Source: Dehalococcoidia bacterium
GTDB taxonomy: Bacteria > Chloroflexota > Dehalococcoidia > Lucifugimonadales > Lucifugimonadaceae
NCBI GenBank assembly: GCA_002723375.1
Contig: PBNX01000019.1
Coordinates: 1-40,732, forward strand
DNA length: 40,732 nucleotides
Direction: 5' to 3'
Shown here: positions 28,000 to 37,930 of the stretch, one piece after another
Numbering within the stretch: position 1 is the first letter of the stretch
Layout of the letters: every line of letters begins with the position of its first letter
Program-made: the position numbers and the translations under genes
Notes under the pieces: generated by a model
Databases searched by the model: none
Told to the model about the DNA's origin: nothing
What the model saw: only the letters and a program-made list of their open reading frames with translations

Positions 28000-28446
28000 T
28001 TATCCTTTATCTTGCCAAAACATAATTGAAGTATTTATTTCATCCATTACTTTAGTTATAACCAAGTTATTATTAAATTTATTAGAGTTTAAATTAGATT
28101 TAATTAATCTTTCCGGAATAATAACTAAATCGGGTGAATCTTCAAAAGCTTTTTCAATAATCCCAAAATTTAAATCTCTAACTTTAAATATTCCGCCAAA
28201 CATTCTAGATTTTGAAATTTTTTTTAGATTCATTTCTTTTTCAAAGCTTTTTAGTATTTGCTCCGCCAAATCAAAATCATTTTTGAAATATTCATTCTCA
28301 GTATCGATAGGATATTGCATTGGAATTTCAATAAAAAATGAATAAAAAATTTCTGTCCCCTTAGTCTTAATTATTGAAGTAAGGTCCTCTATCATATGTT
28401 TATTATTTGCATCTATTTTATCTAATATTAATAAAATTTTATTCAT
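28000..28446 (-). CDS. Hypothetical protein, possibly UspA-fold
   Basis: Size (148 aa), alpha/beta pattern (KILLILDKID...; SPDLVIIPERL) and TrkA/TrkH context suggest a universal-stress-protein fold; weak motif support. Confidence 0.4.
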   Translation of the reverse strand: MNKILLILDKIDANNKHMIEDLTSIIKTKGTEIFYSFFIEIPMQYPIDTENEYFKNDFDLAEQILKSFEKEMNLKKISKSRMFGGIFKVRDLNFGIIEKAFEDSPDLVIIPERLIKSNLNSNKFNNNLVITKVMDEINTSIMFWQDKG

Positions 28447-28451
28447 AATAA

Positions 28452-29135
28452 TTAATTTTCCGGTTTAATATTAGCAGGGCTAACTATATCTGAAATTTTT
28501 TCATCAGGGCCTGCAATTATAAGCGTATCATTTGAGGTAAGCGTTTGGTTTTCATCAGGATTTAAAATTATATCCTCTCCTCTCTGAATAGCTATTAATG
28601 CAACTCCATATCGGTCTCTTAAATTATTAAAATTACTATTTTTTAAAGTTTGACTTATAAATCTTGTTGGGACTTTTATTTTACTTATCCCATAAGTTGA
28701 AGTTAACTCCATATACTGCTCAATCCCAGGAAGGAATAGGTCATGGGCTAGCATTCTACCCATATCAGTTTCTGGATAAACCACTTTATCGACTTCAATT
28801 CGATCAAGTGTTTCTCCTTGTAATTTTGTAACAGCTCTGGCAACAACAACATCTATTTGTAAAGATTTAAGCAATACACTCACCATAATGCTTGCCTCTG
28901 TATTTGATCCAATTGCAACTACAGCATATTCAAATTTCTCTATGCCTAATTCTTTTAAACTAGATTCATCTGAAGCATCAGCTGCAACTGCATAAGTTAC
29001 TTGACCTGCTAGTTCTTGAACTTTTAAAGGGTCAACATCGATAGCTAATACATCATGACCCATTTGATACAATGTGGTTGCAACAGTAGTTCCAAACCTA
29101 CCTAAACCTATTACAGCTACTTGAGTTATTTTCAA
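28452..29135 (-). CDS. trkA: TrkA/KtrA-type potassium uptake regulatory subunit
   Basis: VAVIGLGRFGTTVATTLYQMGHDVLAIDVDPLKVQELAGQVTYAVAADASDESSLKELGIEKFEYAVVAIG; TTG start with GGGGG upstream. Confidence 0.87.
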   Translation of the reverse strand: MKITQVAVIGLGRFGTTVATTLYQMGHDVLAIDVDPLKVQELAGQVTYAVAADASDESSLKELGIEKFEYAVVAIGSNTEASIMVSVLLKSLQIDVVVARAVTKLQGETLDRIEVDKVVYPETDMGRMLAHDLFLPGIEQYMELTSTYGISKIKVPTRFISQTLKNSNFNNLRDRYGVALIAIQRGEDIILNPDENQTLTSNDTLIIAGPDEKISDIVSPANIKPEN

Positions 29136-29148
29136 TCAGTCCCCCTTT

Positions 29149-30624
29149 TTATCCTATTCTAACCTTCTCTTGGAAAAATCTATACTCAACAGGTTTTTGT
29201 GACCCAGCCAATAACAATGCCAAAGTCATTGGGCCTAATCTTCCAATAAACATTATAAAAGAGTGCAAAATCTTTGTTATATCATTAATTTCTCTACTAA
29301 TTCCTGTCGACATCCCATTGGTACTAAAAGCTGAAATAGTATCAAATACTAGATACATAAAATAGTGATCTCCGCCCGAATAAGAGTACTCAATGAACAA
29401 TGTTAATAAAACTGTAATAAAAATTATAAAAAAACTTAAAATTAATATAACCATAGCTCTTACACCAATATCATAAGGGACCTCTCTGCCAAAAAATGAA
29501 ATATTATTACTTCCTCTTATGTGGCTAAATATCATTAAAATTACCAATACAAATGTAGTAATTTTTATACCTCCGGCTGTCGAAGCAGGTCCTCCTCCGA
29601 TAAACATTAAAAATCCACATACTAAATTTGTATAATCATACGACTGAGCCATATCAAACGAATTAAAACCGGCTGTTCTTGTAGACATGGATGTAAAAAT
29701 ACTATTTATAATTTTTTCGGCTAATGTCATAGAGCCTAGGGTGTTAGGGTTGGAAAACTCTAATAAAAAAATGAAAATAGCTCCACCAATTGAAAGTGCC
29801 AGAGATCCTACTAGTATTATCTTGGTCTCTAAGCTGAGCAAAACTCTAAATCTTCTTATGCCTCTACTCCCCAATATCCTTCTATGATGTATTAAATCAT
29901 TCATGACAAAATACCCAATTCCTCCAAAAAAGAACATTAGTGCAGTTATCAATAGAATAATATTGTTAACTATTCCTTTAGAAAAAGGTTCTAGGTTATT
30001 TCCAAAATTAAAAATTGTGAAACCTGCATTATTAAAAGAAGAAATTGAATGAAATATTGAGTACCAAGTATTTTCTTTAATATTATCGAACCCAAAAGAA
30101 TAGGAAAATAAAATAAAAAATATTATGATTCCTATTATTTGAAATGATAGAGATGATAAAACAACTTTCCAAACTAAATTTCCAATAGATCCTAAGTTGT
30201 CTTCACCAAGACCTTCTCCAATCTGAACACTCCTTCTAAGCCCAAGAGATTGGCCTGCAGCCAATAAAAAAAATGCAGCGCCCGTCATAAATCCAATTCC
30301 TCCAATTACAATAAGAAAACCTATTACAATCTGACCAAATAGAGTCCAAGTAGTTGCGGTATCTAAAACAATTAAACCAGTAACTGTAGATGCAGATGTT
30401 GCGGTGAACAAGGCGTCTATGAATGAGATAGGTTCATTATGTGAAAAAGGAAGAATCAACAAGATTGCTCCTAGTAAAATTAAAGCTAAAAATCCATAAA
30501 CAACTATTAATGGGGACGATGCACCTCTTTCTGAGGCACTTCTAACTTCACTTTTTACAATAATAGGCTTTAAGCCATCATCTCTTGGCCTAATACTCGT
30601 TGATTTTGATGAATTTGAAGGCAT
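29149..30624 (-). CDS. trkH: TrkH/KtrB-type potassium transporter membrane subunit
   Basis: Multi-TM protein with K+ selectivity-loop motifs STVTGLIV, NNAGFTIF, TRTAGFNSF, STNGMSTG. Confidence 0.9.
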   Translation of the reverse strand: MPSNSSKSTSIRPRDDGLKPIIVKSEVRSASERGASSPLIVVYGFLALILLGAILLILPFSHNEPISFIDALFTATSASTVTGLIVLDTATTWTLFGQIVIGFLIVIGGIGFMTGAAFFLLAAGQSLGLRRSVQIGEGLGEDNLGSIGNLVWKVVLSSLSFQIIGIIIFFILFSYSFGFDNIKENTWYSIFHSISSFNNAGFTIFNFGNNLEPFSKGIVNNIILLITALMFFFGGIGYFVMNDLIHHRRILGSRGIRRFRVLLSLETKIILVGSLALSIGGAIFIFLLEFSNPNTLGSMTLAEKIINSIFTSMSTRTAGFNSFDMAQSYDYTNLVCGFLMFIGGGPASTAGGIKITTFVLVILMIFSHIRGSNNISFFGREVPYDIGVRAMVILILSFFIIFITVLLTLFIEYSYSGGDHYFMYLVFDTISAFSTNGMSTGISREINDITKILHSFIMFIGRLGPMTLALLLAGSQKPVEYRFFQEKVRIG

Positions 30625-30682
30625 TACAATATTATATTATTTTCCTTGAATATTCGTAATTCTATTATGATAAAATGAAGTA

Positions 30683-31762
30683 GTGAAAAATATTGCTAAA
30701 ACTTTGCTCCTATTAAATTTATTTCTTTTATTATTGATTTCTTGTACTACAGATATAGAAACAGAAACAAATTCGACTACTCCAAAAACTGATATGTCAC
30801 TTCCAAGTTTAAGTGAAACTATCGAATATGTTTCTCCTTCTGTAGTAGCTGTAAATATTTCAACTGTAGCATTAGATAGATTTTTTATTCCAAGAATAAG
30901 ATCAGCTGATGGGAGTGGAGTAATAATTTCTAAAGATGGCTACATTGTCACAAATGATCATGTAATTAAAGATGCAAGAGAAATCTCAGTTATTTTAAAT
31001 GACGAATCAATATATCAAGCTGAAATTATTGGTAGAGTTCCATATAGTGATATTGCTTTAATAAAAATTAATACTAAGCAAGAGTTAATTCCTATAGAAT
31101 TCAGTAGCTCGAAAGAATTAAGGGTTGGTGATTGGGTAATAGCTTTAGGAAATGCTTTTGGACTGGCTGGAACGCCTACAGTTACAGCAGGAATTGTTAG
31201 TGCAAAAGAGAGAGTAATAGAAACTGAAGATAATAGGACATTAACAGATATGATACAAACAGATGCGGCTATAAATAACGGAAATTCTGGTGGACCACTT
31301 GTTAATCTCTCAGGAAAATTAGTAGGAATAAATAGTACTATTATGAGAGGTGCTGAAGGCATAGGCTTCGCTATTAGCTCAGATCTTGTTCTAAGATACA
31401 TTAATGACTTATTAGAATTTGGAGAAGTTCAAATTCCTAGGGATGGAATTGAAGGAAGAACTTTGGATCCTAATTTTATTAGCACTTTATGTGAAGTGGG
31501 GTATAACTTATGTGAGTTAGATGAAAATTTCAAAGGCGTTGCAATTTTAGAGATAGCTTTAGATAGCCCAGCATCAAAATCAGGATTATTGCCAGGAGAT
31601 ATAATTATTTCTATAGAAAATAAGCCTGTAAGAAACTATGGAGAATATATGAGCTGGACATACAATTTTAAGCCAGGAGACACTATTAATTTAAACATAA
31701 TCAGAGGTCAAGAAGAAATAGAACTATCATTAGTGTTAGATAGAGCTTTAGATTTAAACTAA
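30683..31762 (+). CDS. HtrA/DegP-type (S1C) trypsin-like serine protease with PDZ domain, predicted lipoprotein
   Basis: Lipobox-like LLLISC; GSGVIISKDGYIVTNDHVIKDA, YSDIALIKI, QTDAAINNGNSGGPLVNLSGKLVGIN; PDZ SPASKSGLLPGDIIISIENKPV. GTG start. Confidence 0.9.
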   Translation: MKNIAKTLLLLNLFLLLLISCTTDIETETNSTTPKTDMSLPSLSETIEYVSPSVVAVNISTVALDRFFIPRIRSADGSGVIISKDGYIVTNDHVIKDAREISVILNDESIYQAEIIGRVPYSDIALIKINTKQELIPIEFSSSKELRVGDWVIALGNAFGLAGTPTVTAGIVSAKERVIETEDNRTLTDMIQTDAAINNGNSGGPLVNLSGKLVGINSTIMRGAEGIGFAISSDLVLRYINDLLEFGEVQIPRDGIEGRTLDPNFISTLCEVGYNLCELDENFKGVAILEIALDSPASKSGLLPGDIIISIENKPVRNYGEYMSWTYNFKPGDTINLNIIRGQEEIELSLVLDRALDLN

Positions 31763-34700
31763 TTTAATTATTTTAAAAGCAGCCCTAATTCCATTTAATT
31801 CTTCTTGAAAATCAAATTCATTATCTTTATCGTCAAATACAACTTCTTTTGCGAGAATTTGGTTTTTAACAAACTCTAAATTCTGAATTACAGAATCAAT
31901 TAGATATTTATCCCCGGTTAAATTAATTTTTATAAAATCAGAAACATCAAATTGCTTCTCTCTTCTTGTAGTTTGTACGGCCCTAACTAAGTCTCTTGCT
32001 ACACCTTCTCTTTTTAACTTTTCATCTACAGAAAGATCCATCTCAACTATAAAATCAGTGCCTTCAATTGACTGAATGCTGGGATCATCATTTATAACTG
32101 TTTCAATCTCATATTCCCCTTCATTAAGTTCAAAATCTCCAATAACTACTATACCGTTTTTTTCTTTCCATTTTCCTTCTTTAGCTAATTGGATACATTC
32201 CTGAACCTTTTTACCAATTCGAGGACCAAGCAATCTAGGATTTATCTTTAATTGGACAAGATTTTCATGATTTTTAACCTCTTCAATATTTATATTTTTA
32301 ACATTTACTTCTTCTTTTATTAACTCAAAATATTCTTCAACCCAATTACCATTATTAGATTGAATTGTTAATAAACTTAAAGGCTGTCTAACTCTTATTT
32401 TATTTATTTTTCTTATAGACAATGATGTAGAAACTACTTTCCTTATTATATCCATCTCTTTTATCAACTTATCTTCAGATTCTATTTCATGAACATCTGG
32501 CCAATTTTCTAAATGAACTGATTTGCCTCCATTTAAATTCATAAATAGTTTTTCAGAAATAAGTGGAGACAAAGGCGCAATTATCTTTAAAAGAATATTT
32601 AACACTGTATATAAAGTGTCATAAGCATCAGTAGCAGATGAAGTATCGGCTTTAGCCCAAAATCTATTACGAGATCTTCTTATGTACCAATTATTCAATG
32701 TATCAATGAACTCAGAAACTGCTGTGCATGCACCAGTTATATCATAATTATTTAAAAATTCTTTAACATCCAAAGAAGCTTTTTTAGATTTAGAAAGAAT
32801 ATATTTATCTATAGGAAAGTTTCCTTTATTTATTAATTTAGGTTTATATTTCTCTAAATTGCAATAAAGATTAAAAAAATAAACCGAATTCCATAAAGGA
32901 ACTAATACCTGCCTAAGAGAGGAATCTATTCCGGAACCCGTGCTATCCATCATTAAGTTCTGTCCTCTAAGTATTGGAGATGAAACCAAAAACCACCTTA
33001 AGGCATCTGCTCCAAAATTTTTCCACACTTCCTCAGGTTCTGGATAATTATTTAATCTTTTAGATAATTTTAATCCTTTTTCATCGACTACTACGCCGTG
33101 TCCAATTGCATTTAAAAAAGGAGGCTTGTCGAATAGAGCTGTTGATAACACCATTAGGGTGTAAAACCATCCTCTAGTCTGAGCGATATACTCAACAATA
33201 AAATCTGCAGGAAAATGAGATTCAAACCATTCTTTATTCTCAAAAGGATAATGAACTTGAGCAAATGGCATAGACCCAGATTCAAACCAACAATCAAAGA
33301 CTTCTTCAACTCTTCTCATGGTACTTTTACCAGTTGGATCATCAGGATTAGGTCTAGTTAATTCATCAATATATGGACGATGTAAATTATCTGGCCTAAC
33401 TCCAAAATCTGCTTCAATCTCATCAAGGCTTCCGTAAACGTCAATTCTTGGATAATTTGGATCATCACTTTTCCACACAGGAATAGGAGTTCCCCAAAAT
33501 CTGTTTCTACTTATAGACCAGTCTCTTGCTCCAGCAAGCCAATTACCAAATGCTCCATCTTTTATATGGTCAGGTATCCAATTTATTTTTTGATTATTTG
33601 AAACCATGCTATCCCTAAATTTTGATACTTCCACGTACCATGAATTGAGTGTTTTATAAATTAAAGGCTCATCTGTTCGCCAGCTATGAGGATAATTATG
33701 CTTATAATTTTCTCGTTTCAATAGATTTCCATCTAATTTCAATTTTTTAATAATTTCGGGATTAGCATCAAAAACAAGTTGCCCTGAATAATCAGAAATT
33801 TCAGATGTAAATTGACCTCTAGAATCAACTGGGCAAACAGTTTTTATATCGTTATCTTCACAAATGGCTTGATCATCTTCACCAAATCCAGGCGCCATAT
33901 GGACTATTCCAGTTCCTTCTTCGGTATTCACAAATTCAGCAGAAAGTACCTTGAATGCATTAGGTTGTTTTACAAAATAATTAAATACAGGGCAGTATTT
34001 TAGCCCCACTAAATCAGAACCTTTAATTTTTTCTTCAACTCTATAACCGGACAATTCATTATCATATTTTGATAAAGCAAACTCTCCTATAATCAATTTC
34101 TCAGATTCATTACTAATAAGCACATAATCTAATTCGCTATTTACAGCAACTGCCAAATTTGAAGGTAATGTCCAAGGAGTAGTAGTCCATATTAAAATAC
34201 TCGTGTTAGTAAACTTTGTTTCTTCATCTAACCTAAACTTAACTGTAACCGCAGGGTCTTCTCTCTCTCTATAAGAATTATCAAGTCTTGTTTCAAAATT
34301 TGATATAGGGGTTTCAGCTTTCCATGAGTAAGGCATTACCCTATCTTTTTCATAAATTAATCCTTTTTTCCATAATTCCTTGAAAGCCCATATAACTGAT
34401 TCCATATATGAAATATCCATAGTTTTATAATCATTTTTGAAATCTACCCATCTTGCTTGCCTATTAACTGACTTTTCCCATTCTTGAGTATATTTCATGA
34501 CAGATTTCTGGCAATGTTCATTAAAATTTTCAACACCGAATTTAATTATTTCTGCCCTTCCTGATACTCCCAATTCTTTTTCTGACTCCATTTCGGCAGG
34601 AAGGCCATGACAATCCCATCCAAATCTACGATCAACCTTGTTGCCTAACATGGTTTGAAATCTAGGAATTATATCTTTTACAAATCCAGTTAAAAGATGC

Positions 34701-34882
34701 CCGTAATGAGGTAATCCATTGGCAAATGGAGGGCCATCATAAAATACAAACTCTGATGATTGGCCTTTATTAAGTGTTTTGTTAAAAGTTTCGTCTTTAT
34801 CCCAAAAATTTATTATTTCATTTTCAATTTCTGAAAAATTAGGTTTTGAATTTAGGTCAGGAAACTGCTTTTTATTCTTCAT
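31754..34882 (-). CDS. ileS: Isoleucyl-tRNA synthetase (eukaryote-like IleS2 type)
   Basis: FYDGPPFANGLPHYGHLLTGFVKDIIPRFQTMLG, RRFGWDCHGLPAEMESEKELG, KLSKRLNNYPEPEEV (KMSKS-region variant), long C-terminal region. Confidence 0.93.
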   Translation of the reverse strand: MKNKKQFPDLNSKPNFSEIENEIINFWDKDETFNKTLNKGQSSEFVFYDGPPFANGLPHYGHLLTGFVKDIIPRFQTMLGNKVDRRFGWDCHGLPAEMESEKELGVSGRAEIIKFGVENFNEHCQKSVMKYTQEWEKSVNRQARWVDFKNDYKTMDISYMESVIWAFKELWKKGLIYEKDRVMPYSWKAETPISNFETRLDNSYREREDPAVTVKFRLDEETKFTNTSILIWTTTPWTLPSNLAVAVNSELDYVLISNESEKLIIGEFALSKYDNELSGYRVEEKIKGSDLVGLKYCPVFNYFVKQPNAFKVLSAEFVNTEEGTGIVHMAPGFGEDDQAICEDNDIKTVCPVDSRGQFTSEISDYSGQLVFDANPEIIKKLKLDGNLLKRENYKHNYPHSWRTDEPLIYKTLNSWYVEVSKFRDSMVSNNQKINWIPDHIKDGAFGNWLAGARDWSISRNRFWGTPIPVWKSDDPNYPRIDVYGSLDEIEADFGVRPDNLHRPYIDELTRPNPDDPTGKSTMRRVEEVFDCWFESGSMPFAQVHYPFENKEWFESHFPADFIVEYIAQTRGWFYTLMVLSTALFDKPPFLNAIGHGVVVDEKGLKLSKRLNNYPEPEEVWKNFGADALRWFLVSSPILRGQNLMMDSTGSGIDSSLRQVLVPLWNSVYFFNLYCNLEKYKPKLINKGNFPIDKYILSKSKKASLDVKEFLNNYDITGACTAVSEFIDTLNNWYIRRSRNRFWAKADTSSATDAYDTLYTVLNILLKIIAPLSPLISEKLFMNLNGGKSVHLENWPDVHEIESEDKLIKEMDIIRKVVSTSLSIRKINKIRVRQPLSLLTIQSNNGNWVEEYFELIKEEVNVKNINIEEVKNHENLVQLKINPRLLGPRIGKKVQECIQLAKEGKWKEKNGIVVIGDFELNEGEYEIETVINDDPSIQSIEGTDFIVEMDLSVDEKLKREGVARDLVRAVQTTRREKQFDVSDFIKINLTGDKYLIDSVIQNLEFVKNQILAKEVVFDDKDNEFDFQEELNGIRAAFKIIKLV

Positions 34883-35148
34883 TTTCTTCCACCAGCTATA
34901 GAAGGAAGAAAATGTATTTCAGATACATTATCCAATTTATGAATTAATCCCAATCTTGTTGTTTTTCCATCAATTACTGCAGACATTCCTGGCCTTAATT
35001 TTCCTTCATCAACTAAATGATCTTTGACGCCTGGATACATGCCTTCAATATTATCAATAAGGTTCCTTAAGTTAGAACCTTGAGCTTCTATCTCTGTAGG
35101 AACGTCAAGAGTTTCTCTTATCTTATAAGGAAGAAAGATTTTTATCAT
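34879..35148 (-). CDS. MoaD/ThiS-family ubiquitin-like sulfur-carrier protein with C terminus GG-RK
   Basis: MIKIFLPYKIRETLD...NLRNLIDNIEGMYPGVKDHLVDEGKLRPGMSAVIDGK...VSEIHFLPSIAGGRK; beta-grasp pattern. Confidence 0.78.
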   Translation of the reverse strand: MIKIFLPYKIRETLDVPTEIEAQGSNLRNLIDNIEGMYPGVKDHLVDEGKLRPGMSAVIDGKTTRLGLIHKLDNVSEIHFLPSIAGGRK

Positions 35149-35155
35149 CAGAAAA

Positions 35156-37429
35156 TTATTTTTTTCTTTTCAAAGCCTCTGTAATTCTTGAAGGCTTCAT
35201 TGGAGTGCTAAGTAGCCTTAATCCTAATGCATCATTAATTGCATTTCCAATGGCCGGAACAGGAGGAACAATAGGAGGTTCTCCTACTCCTCTAACACCA
35301 TAAGGATGTTCTTCGCTAGGAACTTCAACCATAATGGTATTTATCATTGGTAAATCAAGGGCTATAGGCATCCTGTAATCTAGGTAGCTCGAATTAAGCA
35401 TCACTCCATCATCACTCATGAAATATTCCTCATTTAAAGCCCATCCTATTCCTTGAGCAGCTCCTCCTTGCATTTGTCCTTCAACATATGATGGATGGAT
35501 AGCCTTGCCAACATCTTGAATAGCAGTGTAATTTACAACATCAGTCTTGCCTGTCTCTTCATCAATTTCTAAGTCAGCAATGTGGACTGCAAAACCACCG
35601 CCAGCCTCTTCTAAGTCAACTGATGCAGAAGAAACAATAGGTCCTCCAGGAGGATCGTCAGCAATCTCCTTTAATGTCATTTTTAATTCAGAATCAGTTT
35701 TTGATTTAACTACTCCATCTGAATATTCAATTTGATCTTTACTTATATCCCATTTTAAAGCAGCTTTTTCAATAATTTCTTCAATTAATTTATGTGCTGC
35801 GTTGTATGCAGCGTAACCTGTTGCATATGTAGTACGACTTCCTCCTGTCACATCAGTAATTCCTATACTATCCGTATCTACAACTGAAGGTCTTACATCC
35901 TCAGCCGGTATACCTAAAACTTCTGCAGCTTGCATAGCAATAGAAGCTCTTGATCCGCCAATATCAGTTGATCCCTCAATTAGAGCTACCTTGCCATCTG
36001 GGTTAAGTGAAAGGTTAACCGAAGATTTAAAACCGATATTAAACCAATAACCACTTGCAATGCCTCTTCCTCTTTTCTTTCCAGTTTTTGGATTGGAGTT
36101 CAAATTTGATTTCCAATGGTCTGATTTTTTTGCAGCTTCTAAACATTCTTTTAATCCTATAGTTCTATATTTAGGACCTAAGGCAGTTCTAGTTCCCTTC
36201 TCTGCAACATTTAATAGCCTAAAGTCAATTGGATCATAACCTTTAATTTTACAAATTTCATCAACAACTGTTTCAGTAGCAAAAGCAACTTGTGGAGAAG
36301 CTGGTGCTCTATAAGGAGCAGAGCTTGGCTTATTAACTAATACATCATATGCATCTATTTTCATTGCAGGCACGTCATAACAAGAAAATACGCACTTAGC
36401 AGCTGCCTCAATAAAAGCTTCAGGGTACGCTCCTGCTTCAAGTCTTATGTCAGCATAAGCAGCTAAAATTTTTCCATCAGCATCAATTCCAATTTTTACT
36501 TTGACCTTACCACCAGGTCCAGGTCCAGTTGCATCAAATACATCTGTCCTGCTCATCATTGTCTTTACTGGTCTTCTTGTTTTTCTTGATAAAACAGCTG
36601 AAATAGGCTCCAAGTATATAGGAATCTTGCCTCCAAATCCTCCTCCTATTTCCATAGGGGTAACTTTAACTCTTGATACATCTAAATCTAAAACTTTAGA
36701 TACACTATCTCGGACAGCAAATGATCCTTGAGTGCTAGTCCAGACTTTAACTCTGTCTTCTTCATCCCAAACAGCTGTTCCACTGTGTGGTTCTATATAA
36801 CCTTGGTGAACAGTTTGCATATCCACCTCTTTTTCAACTACTAAATCCGCCTTATCAAAACCATTTTCTAAATCTCCATTTTCATGCCTTACATGGGCAG
36901 CAACATTACTATTTTTAACTTCTTTTCCTAGATGATCACAAGTATAATCTTCGTGAAGAATAGGAGCATCCTTTGACATTGCTTGATCAACATCTATTAC
37001 AGGTTTCAGTATTTCATAATCAACTTTAATTTTTTTTGCTGCTTCAAATGCTGTATTTTGATCTTTTGCAGCAACTCCTGCTACTACATGGCCTTTGTAA
37101 AGCACTTTATCAAAAGCCATAACGTTTTCACTTAAGTGTTTTTCTGACCCAGATTCTTCGGAATTTCCTCGAACAACATCACCTAGCCTTGGCAAATCTT
37201 TAGCAGTCATAACTGCAAAAACTCCGTCCAATCTTTCAGCTTCAGAAGTGTCTATAGACTTAATTCTTGCATGTGCATGAGGACTTCTAACAACTGCTCC
37301 AATTAGCATACCTGGTAATTTAATATCTGCGCCATACTGAGCTCTGCCAGTAACTTTGTCATAACCATCATGCCTTATTGGTCTAGTCCCAATTACTTTA
37401 TAATTTTTATTTTCTGGAGTTGATACCAT
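35156..37429 (-). CDS. Xanthine dehydrogenase family protein, molybdenum-cofactor-binding large subunit
   Basis: PIRHDGYDKVTGRAQYGADIKLPGMLIGAVVRSPHAHARI, EIGGGFGGKIPIYLEP, APYRAPASPQVAFATE, YGVRGVGEPPIVPPVPAIGNAINDA. Confidence 0.9.
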   Translation of the reverse strand: MVSTPENKNYKVIGTRPIRHDGYDKVTGRAQYGADIKLPGMLIGAVVRSPHAHARIKSIDTSEAERLDGVFAVMTAKDLPRLGDVVRGNSEESGSEKHLSENVMAFDKVLYKGHVVAGVAAKDQNTAFEAAKKIKVDYEILKPVIDVDQAMSKDAPILHEDYTCDHLGKEVKNSNVAAHVRHENGDLENGFDKADLVVEKEVDMQTVHQGYIEPHSGTAVWDEEDRVKVWTSTQGSFAVRDSVSKVLDLDVSRVKVTPMEIGGGFGGKIPIYLEPISAVLSRKTRRPVKTMMSRTDVFDATGPGPGGKVKVKIGIDADGKILAAYADIRLEAGAYPEAFIEAAAKCVFSCYDVPAMKIDAYDVLVNKPSSAPYRAPASPQVAFATETVVDEICKIKGYDPIDFRLLNVAEKGTRTALGPKYRTIGLKECLEAAKKSDHWKSNLNSNPKTGKKRGRGIASGYWFNIGFKSSVNLSLNPDGKVALIEGSTDIGGSRASIAMQAAEVLGIPAEDVRPSVVDTDSIGITDVTGGSRTTYATGYAAYNAAHKLIEEIIEKAALKWDISKDQIEYSDGVVKSKTDSELKMTLKEIADDPPGGPIVSSASVDLEEAGGGFAVHIADLEIDEETGKTDVVNYTAIQDVGKAIHPSYVEGQMQGGAAQGIGWALNEEYFMSDDGVMLNSSYLDYRMPIALDLPMINTIMVEVPSEEHPYGVRGVGEPPIVPPVPAIGNAINDALGLRLLSTPMKPSRITEALKRKK

Positions 37430-37444
37430 TTCTTGCCTCTTTCT

Positions 37445-37930
37445 TTACTTTGATTCTTTGGAAGCCTTAGTTACTGCTTTTACTATTTTGTCGTAACCAG
37501 TACATCTACATAAATTCCCCGCTAACCAATGCCTTATTCTTTCTTCAGAAGGATCAGGCTCATTATCAAGCAATGCTTTTGCTGAAACAAGAAAACCTGG
37601 AGTACAAATTCCACACTGAAGAGCAGCTTCTTCTAAAAATGCTTGCTGAAGTGGGTGGAGTCCATCAGGCGTTGCCATGCCTTCAACTGTCTCTATATTT
37701 TTACCTTCTGCTTCTACCCCTAAAACAAGACAAGAGTCTACAATTCTTCCATCCAGATTTATAGTACAAGCTCCACAGTTTCCGTCATTACATCCTTCTT
37801 TTGTTCCTGTAATCCCAACTACTTCTCTTAAAGTCTCTAATAGGCTTATATATGGATCAACAAGTATGTCCATTTCTTCGCCATTAATTGTAGTATTTAC
37901 TGCTACTTTTTTTACTTTATTTTCAGACAT
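37445..37930 (-). CDS. 2Fe-2S iron-sulfur subunit of the molybdenum hydroxylase
   Basis: GTKEGCNDGNCGACTINLDGRIVDSCL and LQCGICTPGFLVSAKALL...LAGNLCRCTGYDKIV. Confidence 0.93.
   Translation of the reverse strand: MSENKVKKVAVNTTINGEEMDILVDPYISLLETLREVVGITGTKEGCNDGNCGACTINLDGRIVDSCLVLGVEAEGKNIETVEGMATPDGLHPLQQAFLEEAALQCGICTPGFLVSAKALLDNEPDPSEERIRHWLAGNLCRCTGYDKIVKAVTKASKESK

Noticed and set aside
31015-31401. 128-aa reverse ORF inside the HtrA-like gene
   Set aside because: Antisense to the catalytic region of a clear S1C protease; no independent support.
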